Assembly: GCF_001665605.1 (NCBI RefSeq)
Contig: NZ_LZSV01000044.1
Span: 1-33,902, forward strand
DNA: 33,902 bases
Direction of reading: 5' to 3'
Source of the DNA: Mycobacterium sp. 852014-50255_SCH5639931
Lineage (GTDB): Bacteria > Actinomycetota > Actinomycetes > Mycobacteriales > Mycobacteriaceae
In this document: one piece after another, positions 10,498-19,883 of the stretch
Layout of the letters: every line of letters starts with the position of its first letter
Position numbering within the stretch: the stretch's first letter is position 1
Translations under genes and position numbers: made by a program
The notes under the pieces: model-generated
Database searches by the model: none
What the model was told of the DNA's origin: nothing
The model's input: only the letters and a program-made list of their open reading frames with translations

Positions 10498-13400
10498 TCA
10501 GGCCGCACTAGCGGGCGCTAGCTTCTCGCACAGCAGACCCGCCAGACTGCGGATCGTTATGGTGGAGATGTCAGCCGACGGGATGCGCACCCCCGTTTCG
10601 GTTTCGATGCGGGTTCGTAGTTCGAGGGCGCCGAGTGAGTCCAAGCCGTACCCCGAGAGCGGCCTGTCGGGATCGACGCTGCGACGCAAGATCAGGCTGA
10701 CCTGATCGGAGATCATCCTCCGCAGCCATGTGGGCCACTCGTCCATCGGCAGGTCATCGAGCTCGGCACGGAGTTTGCTTGTGCCCGTTTGGTTTTGCCC
10801 GACAGAGCGGAACGCCTGCGCAAACGGGCTGCGCTCGGCCAAAAGCGCCAGCCAGGAGGTACCGGTGATCGGCGCATAGCCGGTATAGGCCCGATCGTGG
10901 CGCAGTATCGCTTCGAATGCGTAAGCGCCCTCGTCGGGCGCGATCGCAATGTTGGAATTCTCCGCCAGAGTGGTCGCACGCCCGATCTCTGCCCAGGGTC
11001 CCCAGGCGATCGCGGTCGCCGGCAGTCCCCGAGCCCGCCGCCAGTGGGTGAAGCCATCGACCCAACTGTTGGCGGCCGCGTAGGCGGCCTGCCCCGGCGA
11101 GCCCACCAGCGCGGCCGCCGAGGAGAACGAGCAGAACCAGTCCAGCGGCTGGCCCGCGGTGGCGGTGTGCAAGTTCCACGCGCCGTGAACCTTTGCCGCC
11201 CAATCGCGTTCGATCAGTTCATCGGTGATGTTGGTCAACGTGGCGTCCTCCACCACCGCGGCCGCGTGCAAGACGCCGCGCACCGCGAGCCCGGTAGCGG
11301 TCGCCGTGGCCACCAACCGGCGCGCGGTGTCGGGTTGCGCGATGTCCCCGCACTCCACCACGATGTCGGCGCCGGTCGCGCGGATCCGCTCGATCGTCTG
11401 CAGCGCGGTGTGCGTCGGCTCTGAGCGTGAAGACAGCACGATGCGCCCACATCCCGCGGCGGCCATCTTCTCCGCCAAGAACAGCCCAAGACCCCCAAGG
11501 CCCCCCGTGACGAGGTAGGCCCCGTCGGGGCGGAAAACCGGGGCCTGCGCCGGCGGTACCGTCACCCGGTGGCGGCCGGTGTGTGGGACGTCGAGCACGA
11601 TCTTGCCGGTGTGCCCGGCGCCGGCCATCGTTCGAATGGCGTTGCCGGCTTCCGCAAGCGGATAGTGCGTGCTCTCCGGAATTGGGAGCACACCGTCCGC
11701 GATGAGCTGGTACACGGTGGCCAACAAGTCGTGAACCCGGTCCGGTTCGCTGTACGACAGCAGCGCCAGGTCGACGCCGTGGAACGCGAGGTTGGGCCGG
11801 AACGAGAAGAGGCCCAATCGGATGTCCCGCTTGCCGATTTCGATGAATCGGCCACCGAGAGCCAGCAATTTGAGCCCCGCGAGCTGGGCGGCGCCGGGGA
11901 CCGAGTTGAGCACGATGTCTACGCCGTACCCGTCGGTCTGGCGCCTGATCAGGTCGGCGAACTCGGTGCTGCGCGAATCGTAGACATGCTCAATGCCCAT
12001 GTCGCGCAGCAGTTGTCGGCGGTGCTCGCTGCCCGCGGTGGCGAATATTTCGGCACCTGCGGCCCGGGCCATCGCGATCGCCGCCTGTCCGACCCCGCCC
12101 GTACCGGAGTGGATCAACACGCGATCACCGGCCTTGATATGAGCCAGGTCGTGCAGGCCGTAATACGCGGTGGCGTGCGCGGTTGGCACCGCCGCCGCCT
12201 GCCCATCGGAGAGTCCGGCCGGCAGCGTCACCGCCAGGCGAGCGTCACAGGTGATGAACGTGCCCCAGCAGCCGTCGCCACACAGACCCCCAACATGATC
12301 GCCAACCTTGTGGTCGGTCACCCCCGGTCCGACGGCGGTCACCACGCCGGCGAAATCGGTGCCTAGCTGCTGTCGTCGGCCCTCGAAGGCGGGATAGCGG
12401 TCGAACGCGACCAGCACGTCGGCGAAGTTGATGTTGGAGGCACTGATTTCCACCTCGATCTGGCCGGGGCCTGGTGTAACCCGGTCCCGGGCAATGAATT
12501 CCACCGACTCCAGATCGCCCGGCGTGCGGATTTGCAGGCGGATGCCGTCGCGCTCGAGGTTGGCGATGGTGGTTCGCCGCTCCTCGGGCCGCAGCGGGCT
12601 GAGGGCCAACCGCGCCGTGTACCAAGCGCCGTGCCGCCAGGCGGTCTCGTCTTCCTCCGACCCGGCGAGCAGTTGGCGGGCGAGCTGCTCGGCCTCGGTG
12701 TCGTCGTCCATGTCTATCTGGGTGACCCCCAGGTGCGGATGCTCGGCGCCGATCGCCCGCAGCAAGCCCCGCAGCCCGGCCTGCTCCAAATTGGGCACGT
12801 CGCTGGCCACCACGGTCTGGGCGTTGTGCGTGACGATGTAGAGGCGGGGGAGTTGGCCGGGTGTGTCGGGCAGTTCGCGGATGACATGCACCAGGTGTTG
12901 CACGGACTCGAGGCCCAGCGCCGGCGACCGGTCATCGGCGTCACCCTTCCCGGGCCCCGCCGCGATCACCAAACCGCTGAATGCGCCGGCACGCAGACGA
13001 TCTCGAAGCTGTTCGGAGTTCGAGGTGTGATCGGCGTGCGGCGGCCAGCACATCGTGGTGCATTGTGCGCCAAGCTGTTTCAGCGCCTCCGTCAACGGGG
13101 CAACGGTGTCTGCGGCGGTGCCGATGACCAGCCAGGCTCCGGGGTTGCGGTGTTCGGCCTCCGGCAGTTCTCGCTGCCGCCATTCGATCGTCAGCAATCG
13201 CTTGGCCAGCAGCCGTTCGTCGTGGTCGTTCTCGGCTGCCCCGGCACCCAATCGCAGCCCCTGCACGGCGAGCAGGACGACCCCGTTCTCATCGAGCATT
13301 TCGAGGTCAGCCTCAACTCCAGAAGCATCGGCTTTCGTCACCCGTGTGTAGCAGTAGCGGACGCCGCGGGCAGGACCGTAGGAGCGGAGCCGCCGGAGCC

Positions 13401-16400
13401 CGAGCGGCAATGCCAGCGCGTCTTCGCCCAGGGATTGCAATTCGGGGTGGGCCGCGACGGACTGGAAGCAGGCATCCAGCAGCGCCGGGTGCACCCCGTA
13501 GGCATCTTGTTGCGAGCGGATTTGACCGGGTAGCGCGACCTCGGCCAGCACGGTGCGGGTTGTCCCCGCGCCGATGTGCAACGCGGTGAGTCCACTGAAT
13601 GCCTGACCGTACCGAACACCACGCTCGTCCAGGCGCCGGCGCACCTCGGCGCCGTCCTCGCGGCCCGGGTGCGCGGCGAGCAGCGCGGAGATGTCATGTG
13701 GGGGCGGGGGATCCGCCGCGGCGGCATAGAGCCCAGCGGTGATCAACTGCACTTGCTCGCCCCCGTCATCGGACTCCACCGCGAAATCGGCGACGCCCGT
13801 TGATGACAACGCTGTCGAGGCTCCGATGGTGGTCTGTTCGTCCAGCAGCAGCGCCTGCTCGAAGTGCAAGTCACGGACCTCGGAAGCGTTGCCGAAAACG
13901 GTGCGCGCGGCCGTCAGCGCCATTTCGCAGTAAGCAGCGCCCGGAAACACGGTCACATCGCGAACCTGGTGATCGCCCAGCCAGGGCTGGGCGGCGGTGC
14001 CGACCTCCGCCTGCCAGACGTGGCGTTCCGGTTGCTCCTGCAAGCGCACGTGGGCGCCCAGCAGCGGATGCACCGCAACGGTGCAGCCGCCGTGCGTTGA
14101 GGGTTGACCGCCGCGGCTCAACAACAGCCGTCGGTGCGTCCAGGTCGGCAGCGGCGCGTCAACCAGTCGCCCGTCCGGGTAGAGCACGGAGAAGTCGATC
14201 GCGGCGCCCGCGCTGTACAGATCCGCGACAAAGCCACGTAAGCCGTAAGGCTGTGCTTGCTCGCGACGCATCGCGGCCAGGGCGGCCAGCGGCATGTCGA
14301 GACTGCGGGCGGTCTGCTCGACCGCATGGGTGAGTAGCGGGTGGGGTGCCAGCTCCGCGAAGACGCGGTACCCCTCCTCCAGAGCGGCCCGTACCGCCGG
14401 CGCGAACCGCACCATCTGGCGCAGGTTTTGCACCCAATACCCGGCATCGCAGACCGGCCGCTCGCGCGGGTCGTAGAGGGTCGCCGAGTAGAAGGGAATT
14501 TCGGGCGGCATCGGATGTAGCCCGGCGAGCGCGTCGGCCAGATCGTCGAGGATCGGATCCACCTGGGGGGAGTGCGAGGCGACGTCGACGGCGATCTCGC
14601 GGGCCATCACGTCGCGCGACTCCCAGGCCGCGACCAGGTCGCGCACCGTCTGGGTGGCACCGCCGATCACCGTGGATTGCGGCGACGCCACCACCGCCAC
14701 CACGACATCGTCGACGCCCCGGGTCACCAATTCCGAAAGCACCTGCTGCGCAGGCAGTTCCACCGAAGCCATCGCACCCGCGCCGGCGATGCGGGACATC
14801 ATGCGGGAGCGCCGGCAGATGACGCGCAACCCGCCTTCCAGCGACAGCGCTCCCGCGACGACGGCCGCAGCGACTTCACCCAGGGAATGCCCGATGACCG
14901 CGCCGGGATGCACCCCGTAGGAGCGCATGGTGGCGGCCAGCGCGACCTGCATGGTGAACAGGGTCGGCTGAATCCGGTCGATACCGGTCACGGTCTCCGA
15001 GGCGGTCAGCGCCTGGGTCACCGAGAACCCGGCCTCGCCGGCGATCAGTGGCTCGGCCGCCGCGACGGTCGCCGCGAACACCGGTTCGGTCGCCAGCAGC
15101 TGGGCTCCCATTTGAGCCCACTGCGAACCTTGCCCCGAGAAGACCCAGACCGGCCCGCGGTCATCCTGCCCGACCGCGGCCTGATACGGAGTGTCGCCGT
15201 CGGCGACCTCGCGCAAAGCCTTCACCAGCTCCGGCCGGCCACTCGCAATGACGGCGGTGCGTACCGGGCGGTGCACGCGCCGACGCGCCAGGGTGTAGGC
15301 CAGGTCCGTCAGGGCCACATCCTCATGCGCTGCGACCCAGTCGCCCAGGCGGCCGGCGGTGCGACGCAATTCGTCGGCCGAGGTGGACGACAGCGGGAAG
15401 AGCAGAGGTACGGCCGACTCGGGCACAGCGGCTTCCGGAACCTGCGCCGGGGCTTGCTCCACTATGGCGTGTGCGTTCGTTCCCGAAAGCCCGTACGACG
15501 ACACCGCCGCCCGCCGGGGATGATGACCATTCGTCGGCCACGGTGTGATCGTCTGCGGCACAAACAGTTTGGTGTCGATTGCGGCCATTTCGTCGGGCAG
15601 CCGCGCGAAGTGCAGATTCTGCGGGATCATGCCGTGCTGCAACGCCAGGATCGTCTTCATCAGCCCGAGCGTTCCGGCGGCCGACTGCGCATGACCCAGG
15701 TTGGTCTTCACCGTCGCCAGCGCGCAGGGGACGTCGGTGCCGTAAACGGCGGCCAGGCTGGCGTATTCGATCGGGTCACCGACGGGCGTGCCGGTGCCGT
15801 GCGCCTCGACCATGCCGACGCTGCGGGCGTCGACGCCGGCGGCGGCCAGCGCCGCCCGGTACACCGCGGTCTGCGCCGCGCGCGACGGTGTGGCGATGTT
15901 GACGGTGTGGCCGTCTTGGTTGGCGGCAGTGCCGCGGATTACCGCCAAAATCCGATCACCGTCACGCAGCGCGTCGGGCAACCGTTTGAGTAATACGACG
16001 ACGCAGCCTTCAGCAGACGCGAACCCGTCAGCCGCGACGTCGAACGCATGACACCGACCGGTGGGGGAAAGCATGCCTTCCGCGGAACCTGCGACGAACT
16101 TCCGCGGATCCAGGATCACCGCCGCGCCACCCGCCAGGGCAAGGTCGCTTTCACCGTCGCTCAGGCTGTGGCAGGCCAGGTGCACCGCGGTCAGACCCGA
16201 CGAACATGCGGTGTCCACCGTCATCGCGGGACCGTGAATGCCCATGGCGTACGCGATCCGCCCCGACGCCAGACTGAAGCTGCTGCCGGTGAACCCGTAC
16301 GGCGCCTCCACCGCGTTCGCATCGGCGGCCAGCAGTTGATAGTCGCCGTGCGTCAGACCGACGAACACACCGGTTAGCGAGTCGGCCATGGTCTCTCGCG

Positions 16401-16737
16401 TCAGGCCGGCGTGCTCCATGGCCTCCCAGGAAGTTTCCAGCAGCAACCGGTGCTGGGGGTCGATCGCGGTGGCCTCGCGCTCGTTGATCCCGAAGAACTC
16501 GCAATCGAACCCGGCGACGTCATCGAGGAACCCGCCCCACTTCGTCACCGACCGACCCGGAACCCCCGGCTGGGGGTCGTAATACTCGTCGGCGTCCCAT
16601 CGGTCCGGCGGCACTTCCGTGATCAGGTCGTCCCCACGGTGCAACGCCTCCCACAGCCGCTCGGGGGAGTCGATGCCGCCAGGCAGTCGACAGGCCATGC
16701 CGATGACAGCAGTGGGAGTGAAAGTTGGTTTCTCCAC
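10498..16737 (-). CDS. Type I polyketide synthase, Mas-like: KS-AT-DH-ER-KR-ACP
   Basis: This is an iterative, fully reducing PKS of 2079 aa, close to the usual length of mycobacterial Mas/Pks2/Pks5-type enzymes. KS has TACSSG (Cys178) and His313/His349. AT has GHSLG (Ser618) and VASH at 719-722, which favours methylmalonyl-CoA. DH has His923 and Asp1088; its HxxxGxxxxP motif has Asp in place of Gly. ER has the HSGTGGVGQ NADPH loop near 1548. KR has GGLGGLG near 1745 and an active-site YAAAN near 1882. ACP has GLDSL (Ser2034). Every reductive domain looks intact, so a saturated, probably methyl-branched chain is expected. GTG start at 16737 follows a GAGGTGAAGG Shine-Dalgarno. No acyl-AMP ligase or Pap acyltransferase gene is in the window, so how the chain is primed is unknown. 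The natural acceptor is the NRPS encoded directly behind it. Confidence 0.95.
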   Translation of the reverse strand: MEKPTFTPTAVIGMACRLPGGIDSPERLWEALHRGDDLITEVPPDRWDADEYYDPQPGVPGRSVTKWGGFLDDVAGFDCEFFGINEREATAIDPQHRLLLETSWEAMEHAGLTRETMADSLTGVFVGLTHGDYQLLAADANAVEAPYGFTGSSFSLASGRIAYAMGIHGPAMTVDTACSSGLTAVHLACHSLSDGESDLALAGGAAVILDPRKFVAGSAEGMLSPTGRCHAFDVAADGFASAEGCVVVLLKRLPDALRDGDRILAVIRGTAANQDGHTVNIATPSRAAQTAVYRAALAAAGVDARSVGMVEAHGTGTPVGDPIEYASLAAVYGTDVPCALATVKTNLGHAQSAAGTLGLMKTILALQHGMIPQNLHFARLPDEMAAIDTKLFVPQTITPWPTNGHHPRRAAVSSYGLSGTNAHAIVEQAPAQVPEAAVPESAVPLLFPLSSTSADELRRTAGRLGDWVAAHEDVALTDLAYTLARRRVHRPVRTAVIASGRPELVKALREVADGDTPYQAAVGQDDRGPVWVFSGQGSQWAQMGAQLLATEPVFAATVAAAEPLIAGEAGFSVTQALTASETVTGIDRIQPTLFTMQVALAATMRSYGVHPGAVIGHSLGEVAAAVVAGALSLEGGLRVICRRSRMMSRIAGAGAMASVELPAQQVLSELVTRGVDDVVVAVVASPQSTVIGGATQTVRDLVAAWESRDVMAREIAVDVASHSPQVDPILDDLADALAGLHPMPPEIPFYSATLYDPRERPVCDAGYWVQNLRQMVRFAPAVRAALEEGYRVFAELAPHPLLTHAVEQTARSLDMPLAALAAMRREQAQPYGLRGFVADLYSAGAAIDFSVLYPDGRLVDAPLPTWTHRRLLLSRGGQPSTHGGCTVAVHPLLGAHVRLQEQPERHVWQAEVGTAAQPWLGDHQVRDVTVFPGAAYCEMALTAARTVFGNASEVRDLHFEQALLLDEQTTIGASTALSSTGVADFAVESDDGGEQVQLITAGLYAAAADPPPPHDISALLAAHPGREDGAEVRRRLDERGVRYGQAFSGLTALHIGAGTTRTVLAEVALPGQIRSQQDAYGVHPALLDACFQSVAAHPELQSLGEDALALPLGLRRLRSYGPARGVRYCYTRVTKADASGVEADLEMLDENGVVLLAVQGLRLGAGAAENDHDERLLAKRLLTIEWRQRELPEAEHRNPGAWLVIGTAADTVAPLTEALKQLGAQCTTMCWPPHADHTSNSEQLRDRLRAGAFSGLVIAAGPGKGDADDRSPALGLESVQHLVHVIRELPDTPGQLPRLYIVTHNAQTVVASDVPNLEQAGLRGLLRAIGAEHPHLGVTQIDMDDDTEAEQLARQLLAGSEEDETAWRHGAWYTARLALSPLRPEERRTTIANLERDGIRLQIRTPGDLESVEFIARDRVTPGPGQIEVEISASNINFADVLVAFDRYPAFEGRRQQLGTDFAGVVTAVGPGVTDHKVGDHVGGLCGDGCWGTFITCDARLAVTLPAGLSDGQAAAVPTAHATAYYGLHDLAHIKAGDRVLIHSGTGGVGQAAIAMARAAGAEIFATAGSEHRRQLLRDMGIEHVYDSRSTEFADLIRRQTDGYGVDIVLNSVPGAAQLAGLKLLALGGRFIEIGKRDIRLGLFSFRPNLAFHGVDLALLSYSEPDRVHDLLATVYQLIADGVLPIPESTHYPLAEAGNAIRTMAGAGHTGKIVLDVPHTGRHRVTVPPAQAPVFRPDGAYLVTGGLGGLGLFLAEKMAAAGCGRIVLSSRSEPTHTALQTIERIRATGADIVVECGDIAQPDTARRLVATATATGLAVRGVLHAAAVVEDATLTNITDELIERDWAAKVHGAWNLHTATAGQPLDWFCSFSSAAALVGSPGQAAYAAANSWVDGFTHWRRARGLPATAIAWGPWAEIGRATTLAENSNIAIAPDEGAYAFEAILRHDRAYTGYAPITGTSWLALLAERSPFAQAFRSVGQNQTGTSKLRAELDDLPMDEWPTWLRRMISDQVSLILRRSVDPDRPLSGYGLDSLGALELRTRIETETGVRIPSADISTITIRSLAGLLCEKLAPASAA

Positions 16738-17596
16738 GGCCCTTCACCTCTTCTTATCCGGCGGGGCGGTAACCGCGGTCGAATTCGTATTTGTCGATGG
16801 GCGCGCCTGGTCGAGTCGACGCATCTTCGACAATTGGTTGCGGCGGGATACGACCGATGCCGGACGCCATACCGGTGCGCATTCCAATTGATCGACTGTC
16901 GGGCTCACGGGCCGGAATCGCCAGGTCTACCAGCGCAAAGACATAACCGAAGTTCGGTTCGACGGCCGAATAATCGGCCGTCCCCTGGAAAATTCGGCCG
17001 TCCACCTCGAAGAAATCGGCGCGGCGTGGTTCCGGCCCTCGCTGCACTTTGCTGATTACCCGACTAAGCAAATCTGGGGTGCCCAAAGCCCCGGTATTCG
17101 GCAATAGGCTCGGTCGGCATTTGGTACCGAAGTGGCCAGAGTTTCGCGGAGGCCGGACATTTGATTGTCGCCTCGTCATTGGAAGGGCGGGGTCCTCAAA
17201 CTCCATCCGACTTCGCCCGGCTTGAAGCCATAGGAATGGACGACCGGGGTGGCTCGGCCGCCGTCGTTTCGTCGTCGCGCGCCGCGAAGATGCAGCGCGA
17301 ATGGCTGCGATCTCGACCATCCGGCAACCGGCTGCGACTCGGGCGGAGGCCCGCCAGAAGTTGTCCCGCGCCGGTTGTCGCCGGCCCAGGCGAACAAGTT
17401 GTCGTTGTCGTCGTCGACGGGTTGATCATCGGCTCTCCCACCGCAAGTCGACATGCGTGCAACAAACCATACATAAGGTGACCCCGGAGCGCGCCGGGTT
17501 GAGGCAAATTCTTCGAAGCGACCTAGGAGTTAGCTGTGCGTTAAGCCGCGATTGGTCGCACGGCCGGCGGGGAGGCGCTGGGCGGGCGGCGTGCGC
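16738..17596. other. Long intergenic region between the PKS operon and the amidase gene
   Basis: These 859 bp hold no gene I can support apart from the doubtful minus-strand ORF. Base composition is less GC-rich than in the flanking genes. The region must contain the promoter of the PKS-NRPS operon, but I cannot point to a convincing -10/-35 pair. I see no tRNA, insertion sequence or strong hairpin in it. It marks the border between the accessory lipopeptide cluster and the conserved chromosomal block. Confidence 0.7.
16754..17320 (-). CDS. Doubtful ORF upstream of the PKS gene (hypothetical)
   Basis: The frame is open for up to 188 codons and ends 16 nt before the PKS start, on the same strand. 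The N-terminal half is rich in Arg and Pro and looks like chance coding. The last 100 residues or so (from about VISKVQRG, through FGYVFALVDLAIP, to YEFDRGYRPAG) read more like protein. Third-codon GC in that part looks lower than in the neighbours. I recognise no family and see no clear Shine-Dalgarno; ATG 17206 is one possible internal start. It may be a degraded gene or only leader sequence of the PKS operon. Confidence 0.25.
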   Translation of the reverse strand: MVEIAAIRAASSRRATTKRRRPSHPGRPFLWLQAGRSRMEFEDPALPMTRRQSNVRPPRNSGHFGTKCRPSLLPNTGALGTPDLLSRVISKVQRGPEPRRADFFEVDGRIFQGTADYSAVEPNFGYVFALVDLAIPAREPDSRSIGMRTGMASGIGRIPPQPIVEDASTRPGAPIDKYEFDRGYRPAG

Positions 17597-18370
17597 CTAG
17601 CGCGCCTGGCCCTGCGAGGCGAGGAAACCCGCGACGCCGCGGACCATCGCGTCGGCGTACTTCTGCCTGCCCTCGGCCGACTCCATCAGCGCCGAGTCCG
17701 CGGGGTTCTTCATGTTCCCGCACTCGACCAGGATCGACGGGTACTGCGCCAGGTTCAGCCCGGCGAGGTCCGAGCGTCCGTACAGCCCGTTCTGGCCGAT
17801 GTAGTTGGCCGGCGGAATCCCGGAGGTCTGCATCTGGTCGCGCATGATCCGGGCATACTGCACCGACGGTCCGGCCTGGACCTGGTTGAGTGGCGGGGCC
17901 GAATAGTTGACGTGGAATCCCCGGCCCGATGCCGGGCCGCCGTCGGCGTGGATGCTCAGGACGGCGTTTGGGTGCAACGCGTTGGCCATGTTGGCGCGCT
18001 CGTCGACGCACGGCCCCAGCCCGGTGTCGTTGCCGCGCGCCATGGCGGTCCGGACGCCGAGGGCGTTCAATTCCGCGCGGACGCGCAGCGCGGTGTCCCA
18101 GGTGAAGGTGTGTTCCTGGTAGCCGCTGTTGGTCGACGTCCCGCTCGCCTGGCAATCCTTGGTGCCCCCGCGACCGGTCGGCACCTGGCGGCCGATGGAC
18201 GCGTCGTTGGAGCCGTTGTGGCCGGGATCGATGAACACCACCATGCCGGCGATGTTGGAGGGGACCCCCCATGCCGGCGGGGCGGCGGTCGGGGTGATCG
18301 CGGCCGAAGCGGCCACCAGCACGCCGATGACCAACCTGATGCCGACACGCCTGCTCACTCGTAGGTCCAC
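17597..18370 (-). CDS. ami1: Secreted zinc N-acetylmuramoyl-L-alanine amidase (Amidase_3, Rv3717/Ami1-like)
   Basis: This 257-aa protein cuts the bond between MurNAc and the stem peptide, remodelling peptidoglycan outside the membrane. An N-terminal hydrophobic stretch (about 11-33) is a signal peptide. The catalytic domain has VFIDPGH (His51), YQEH (Glu86) and SIHADG (His141) as zinc ligands, and VECGN (Glu216) as the general base. These match the His/Glu/His plus Glu set known for Rv3717. Cys73 and Cys121 could form a disulfide. There is no separate wall-binding domain, as in the M. tuberculosis enzyme. GTG at 18370 lies 6 nt behind a TACCTT -10 box, so a leaderless start is likely; GTG 18358 is an alternative. 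The gene is divergent from ybaB-recR. Confidence 0.93.
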   Translation of the reverse strand: MDLRVSRRVGIRLVIGVLVAASAAITPTAAPPAWGVPSNIAGMVVFIDPGHNGSNDASIGRQVPTGRGGTKDCQASGTSTNSGYQEHTFTWDTALRVRAELNALGVRTAMARGNDTGLGPCVDERANMANALHPNAVLSIHADGGPASGRGFHVNYSAPPLNQVQAGPSVQYARIMRDQMQTSGIPPANYIGQNGLYGRSDLAGLNLAQYPSILVECGNMKNPADSALMESAEGRQKYADAMVRGVAGFLASQGQAR

Positions 18371-18376
18371 GGCGCA

Positions 18377-18382
18377 AAGGTA
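18377..18382 (-). promoter_or_regulatory. -10 box for the amidase gene, leaderless start
   Basis: TACCTT on the minus strand matches TANNNT and lies 6 nt before GTG 18370. Transcription would start at or next to the start codon. No Shine-Dalgarno is present. Confidence 0.5.
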
Positions 18383-18468
18383 GCGTCGCGCGGTCTACGC
18401 TGGGTGTTTCGAATCGCCGGACACCCGCAGGCGAAACCAACTCGAGACCAAGATGCGAGGGGACTGTC

Positions 18469-18816
18469 ATGCAACCCGGAGGCGACATGTCGGCGCTGCT
18501 GGCCCAGGCGCAGGAGATGCAGCAGAAGTTGATGGAAGCCCAGCAACAGCTGGCCAATGCCGAGGTGCACGGGCAGGCCGGCGGAGGCTTGGTCAGGGTG
18601 ACCGTCAAAGGCAGCGGCGAGGTGGTCGCGGTGCAGATCGATCCCAAGGTCGTCGACCCCGGGGACGTCGAGACGCTGCAGGACTTGATCGTCGGGGCCA
18701 TGGGCGACGCGTCGAAGCAGGTCACCCGCATGGCGCAGGAGCGGCTGGGCGCGCTGGCCGGCGGTTTCGGCGGCCCACCCCCGGGCCAGCCTCCGGCCCC
18801 GGCGCCGGGGCTCTAG
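18469..18816 (+). CDS. YbaB/EbfC family nucleoid-associated protein (Rv3716c-like)
   Basis: This 115-aa small DNA-binding protein is of the YbaB/EbfC family, which forms dimers and is usually encoded next to recR. The N-terminal amphipathic helix (about 8-32, rich in Gln, Ala and Leu), the GGGLVRVTVKGSGEV strand region and the C-terminal helix fit the family. The tail is Pro/Gly-rich and probably disordered. ATG 18469 follows a GAGGGGAC Shine-Dalgarno. recR begins 10 nt after the stop with no good ribosome site of its own, so the two genes are probably translated together. Confidence 0.93.
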   Translation: MQPGGDMSALLAQAQEMQQKLMEAQQQLANAEVHGQAGGGLVRVTVKGSGEVVAVQIDPKVVDPGDVETLQDLIVGAMGDASKQVTRMAQERLGALAGGFGGPPPGQPPAPAPGL

Positions 18817-18826
18817 ATCTTCCGAC

Positions 18827-19438
18827 ATGTTTGAAGGACCCGTCCAGGATCTGATCGACGAGCTCGGCAAGCTGCCGGGCATCGGGCCAAAGAGCGCCCA
18901 GCGCATCGCCTTCCACCTGTTGTCGGTCGAACCGCCGGATATCGACCGGCTGACCGCGGCGCTGGGGAAGGTCCGCGACGGCGTGCGGTTCTGCGCGGTG
19001 TGCGGCAACGTCTCCGACAACGAGCGCTGCCGGATCTGCTCGGACCCACGCCGGGACGGCTCGCTGGTGTGCGTCGTCGAGGAGCCGAAGGACATCCAGG
19101 CCGTCGAGCGCACCCGCGAGTTCCGCGGCCGGTACCACGTGTTGGGCGGCGCGCTGGATCCGCTTTCGGGCGTGGGGCCCGATCAGCTGCGGATCCGCGA
19201 GCTGCTGAGCCGGATCGGTGAGCGGGTCGACGACGTCGACATCACCGAGGTGATCATTGCCACCGACCCGAACACCGAGGGTGAGGCGACGGCCACCTAC
19301 CTGGTGCGGATGTTGCGCGACATCCCGGGGCTGACGGTGACGCGGATCGCGTCGGGGCTGCCGATGGGTGGCGACCTGGAGTTCGCCGACGAACTGACGC
19401 TGGGCCGCGCGCTGGCGGGCCGGCGGGCGATGGTCTGA
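18827..19438 (+). CDS. recR: Recombination protein RecR
   Basis: RecR loads RecA at gaps together with RecO (and RecF). The 203-aa length is normal. The N-terminal helix-hairpin-helix (GKLPGIGPKSAQR, 15-27) is followed by a four-cysteine zinc finger (Cys56, Cys59, Cys68, Cys71). A Toprim domain comes next (VVEEPKD from about 83, and later TDPNTEGEATA). ATG 18827 closely follows the ybaB stop. The stop lies 6 nt from that of the convergent secreted-protein gene. In M. tuberculosis the next gene, Rv3714c, runs in the same direction as recR; it is absent here. Confidence 0.97.
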   Translation: MFEGPVQDLIDELGKLPGIGPKSAQRIAFHLLSVEPPDIDRLTAALGKVRDGVRFCAVCGNVSDNERCRICSDPRRDGSLVCVVEEPKDIQAVERTREFRGRYHVLGGALDPLSGVGPDQLRIRELLSRIGERVDDVDITEVIIATDPNTEGEATATYLVRMLRDIPGLTVTRIASGLPMGGDLEFADELTLGRALAGRRAMV

Positions 19439-19444
19439 GGTCGC

Positions 19445-19882
19445 TCAGGTTTTGGTCAATCGGAACGGCCGGGTGACGGTCGAGCCTGGACCGCCACACC
19501 CGTCGGACGTGGTCGTCCGGCCCTCACCGGCAAGCGACACGGCGTCGAAGCTGTAGTCGACGGTTGCCGGAACCGATGTTCCGTTCGCGCACGGCGCCTG
19601 CGTCGCGCCGCTGTGGGTCCAGCGTCCGTTCGCGAGGTCGAACTCCCAGCTGATGACGAACGTCCCGCCGTCCTGCGAGGTCGCCAGAGTGCAGTCCGAC
19701 CCGCAGGGGGCGAAAAGCCACGTGGTCGACTTGTCGCTGTCGGTATAGAGCACGGTGTAACGACCGCTCGGCACCTCCGGGGTGGCGTGCGCCGGCACCG
19801 GCGTAATCAATGCGGCCGCGACTAGCAGGGCTCCGCCGCCCGCCAACCCCGGCCGGCCGCTTCTCGCGATGTCATTCCGCAC
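19445..19882 (-). CDS. Small secreted protein of unknown function, coupled to gatD
   Basis: The 145-aa protein has a signal peptide: a hydrophobic stretch at about 15-29, then PAHA and likely cleavage after residue 33. The mature part is about 110 residues, rich in beta-strand-like sequence, with four Cys (60, 64, 98, 128) that could make two disulfides. It resembles the many small Cys-paired exported proteins of mycobacteria, but I do not recognise a named family. GTG 19882 follows the gatD stop by one base (TGA-C-GTG), so it is translated from the murT-gatD message. A role in the cell envelope is suggested only by that position. Confidence 0.78.
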   Translation of the reverse strand: MRNDIARSGRPGLAGGGALLVAAALITPVPAHATPEVPSGRYTVLYTDSDKSTTWLFAPCGSDCTLATSQDGGTFVISWEFDLANGRWTHSGATQAPCANGTSVPATVDYSFDAVSLAGEGRTTTSDGCGGPGSTVTRPFRLTKT

Positions 19883-19883
19883 G

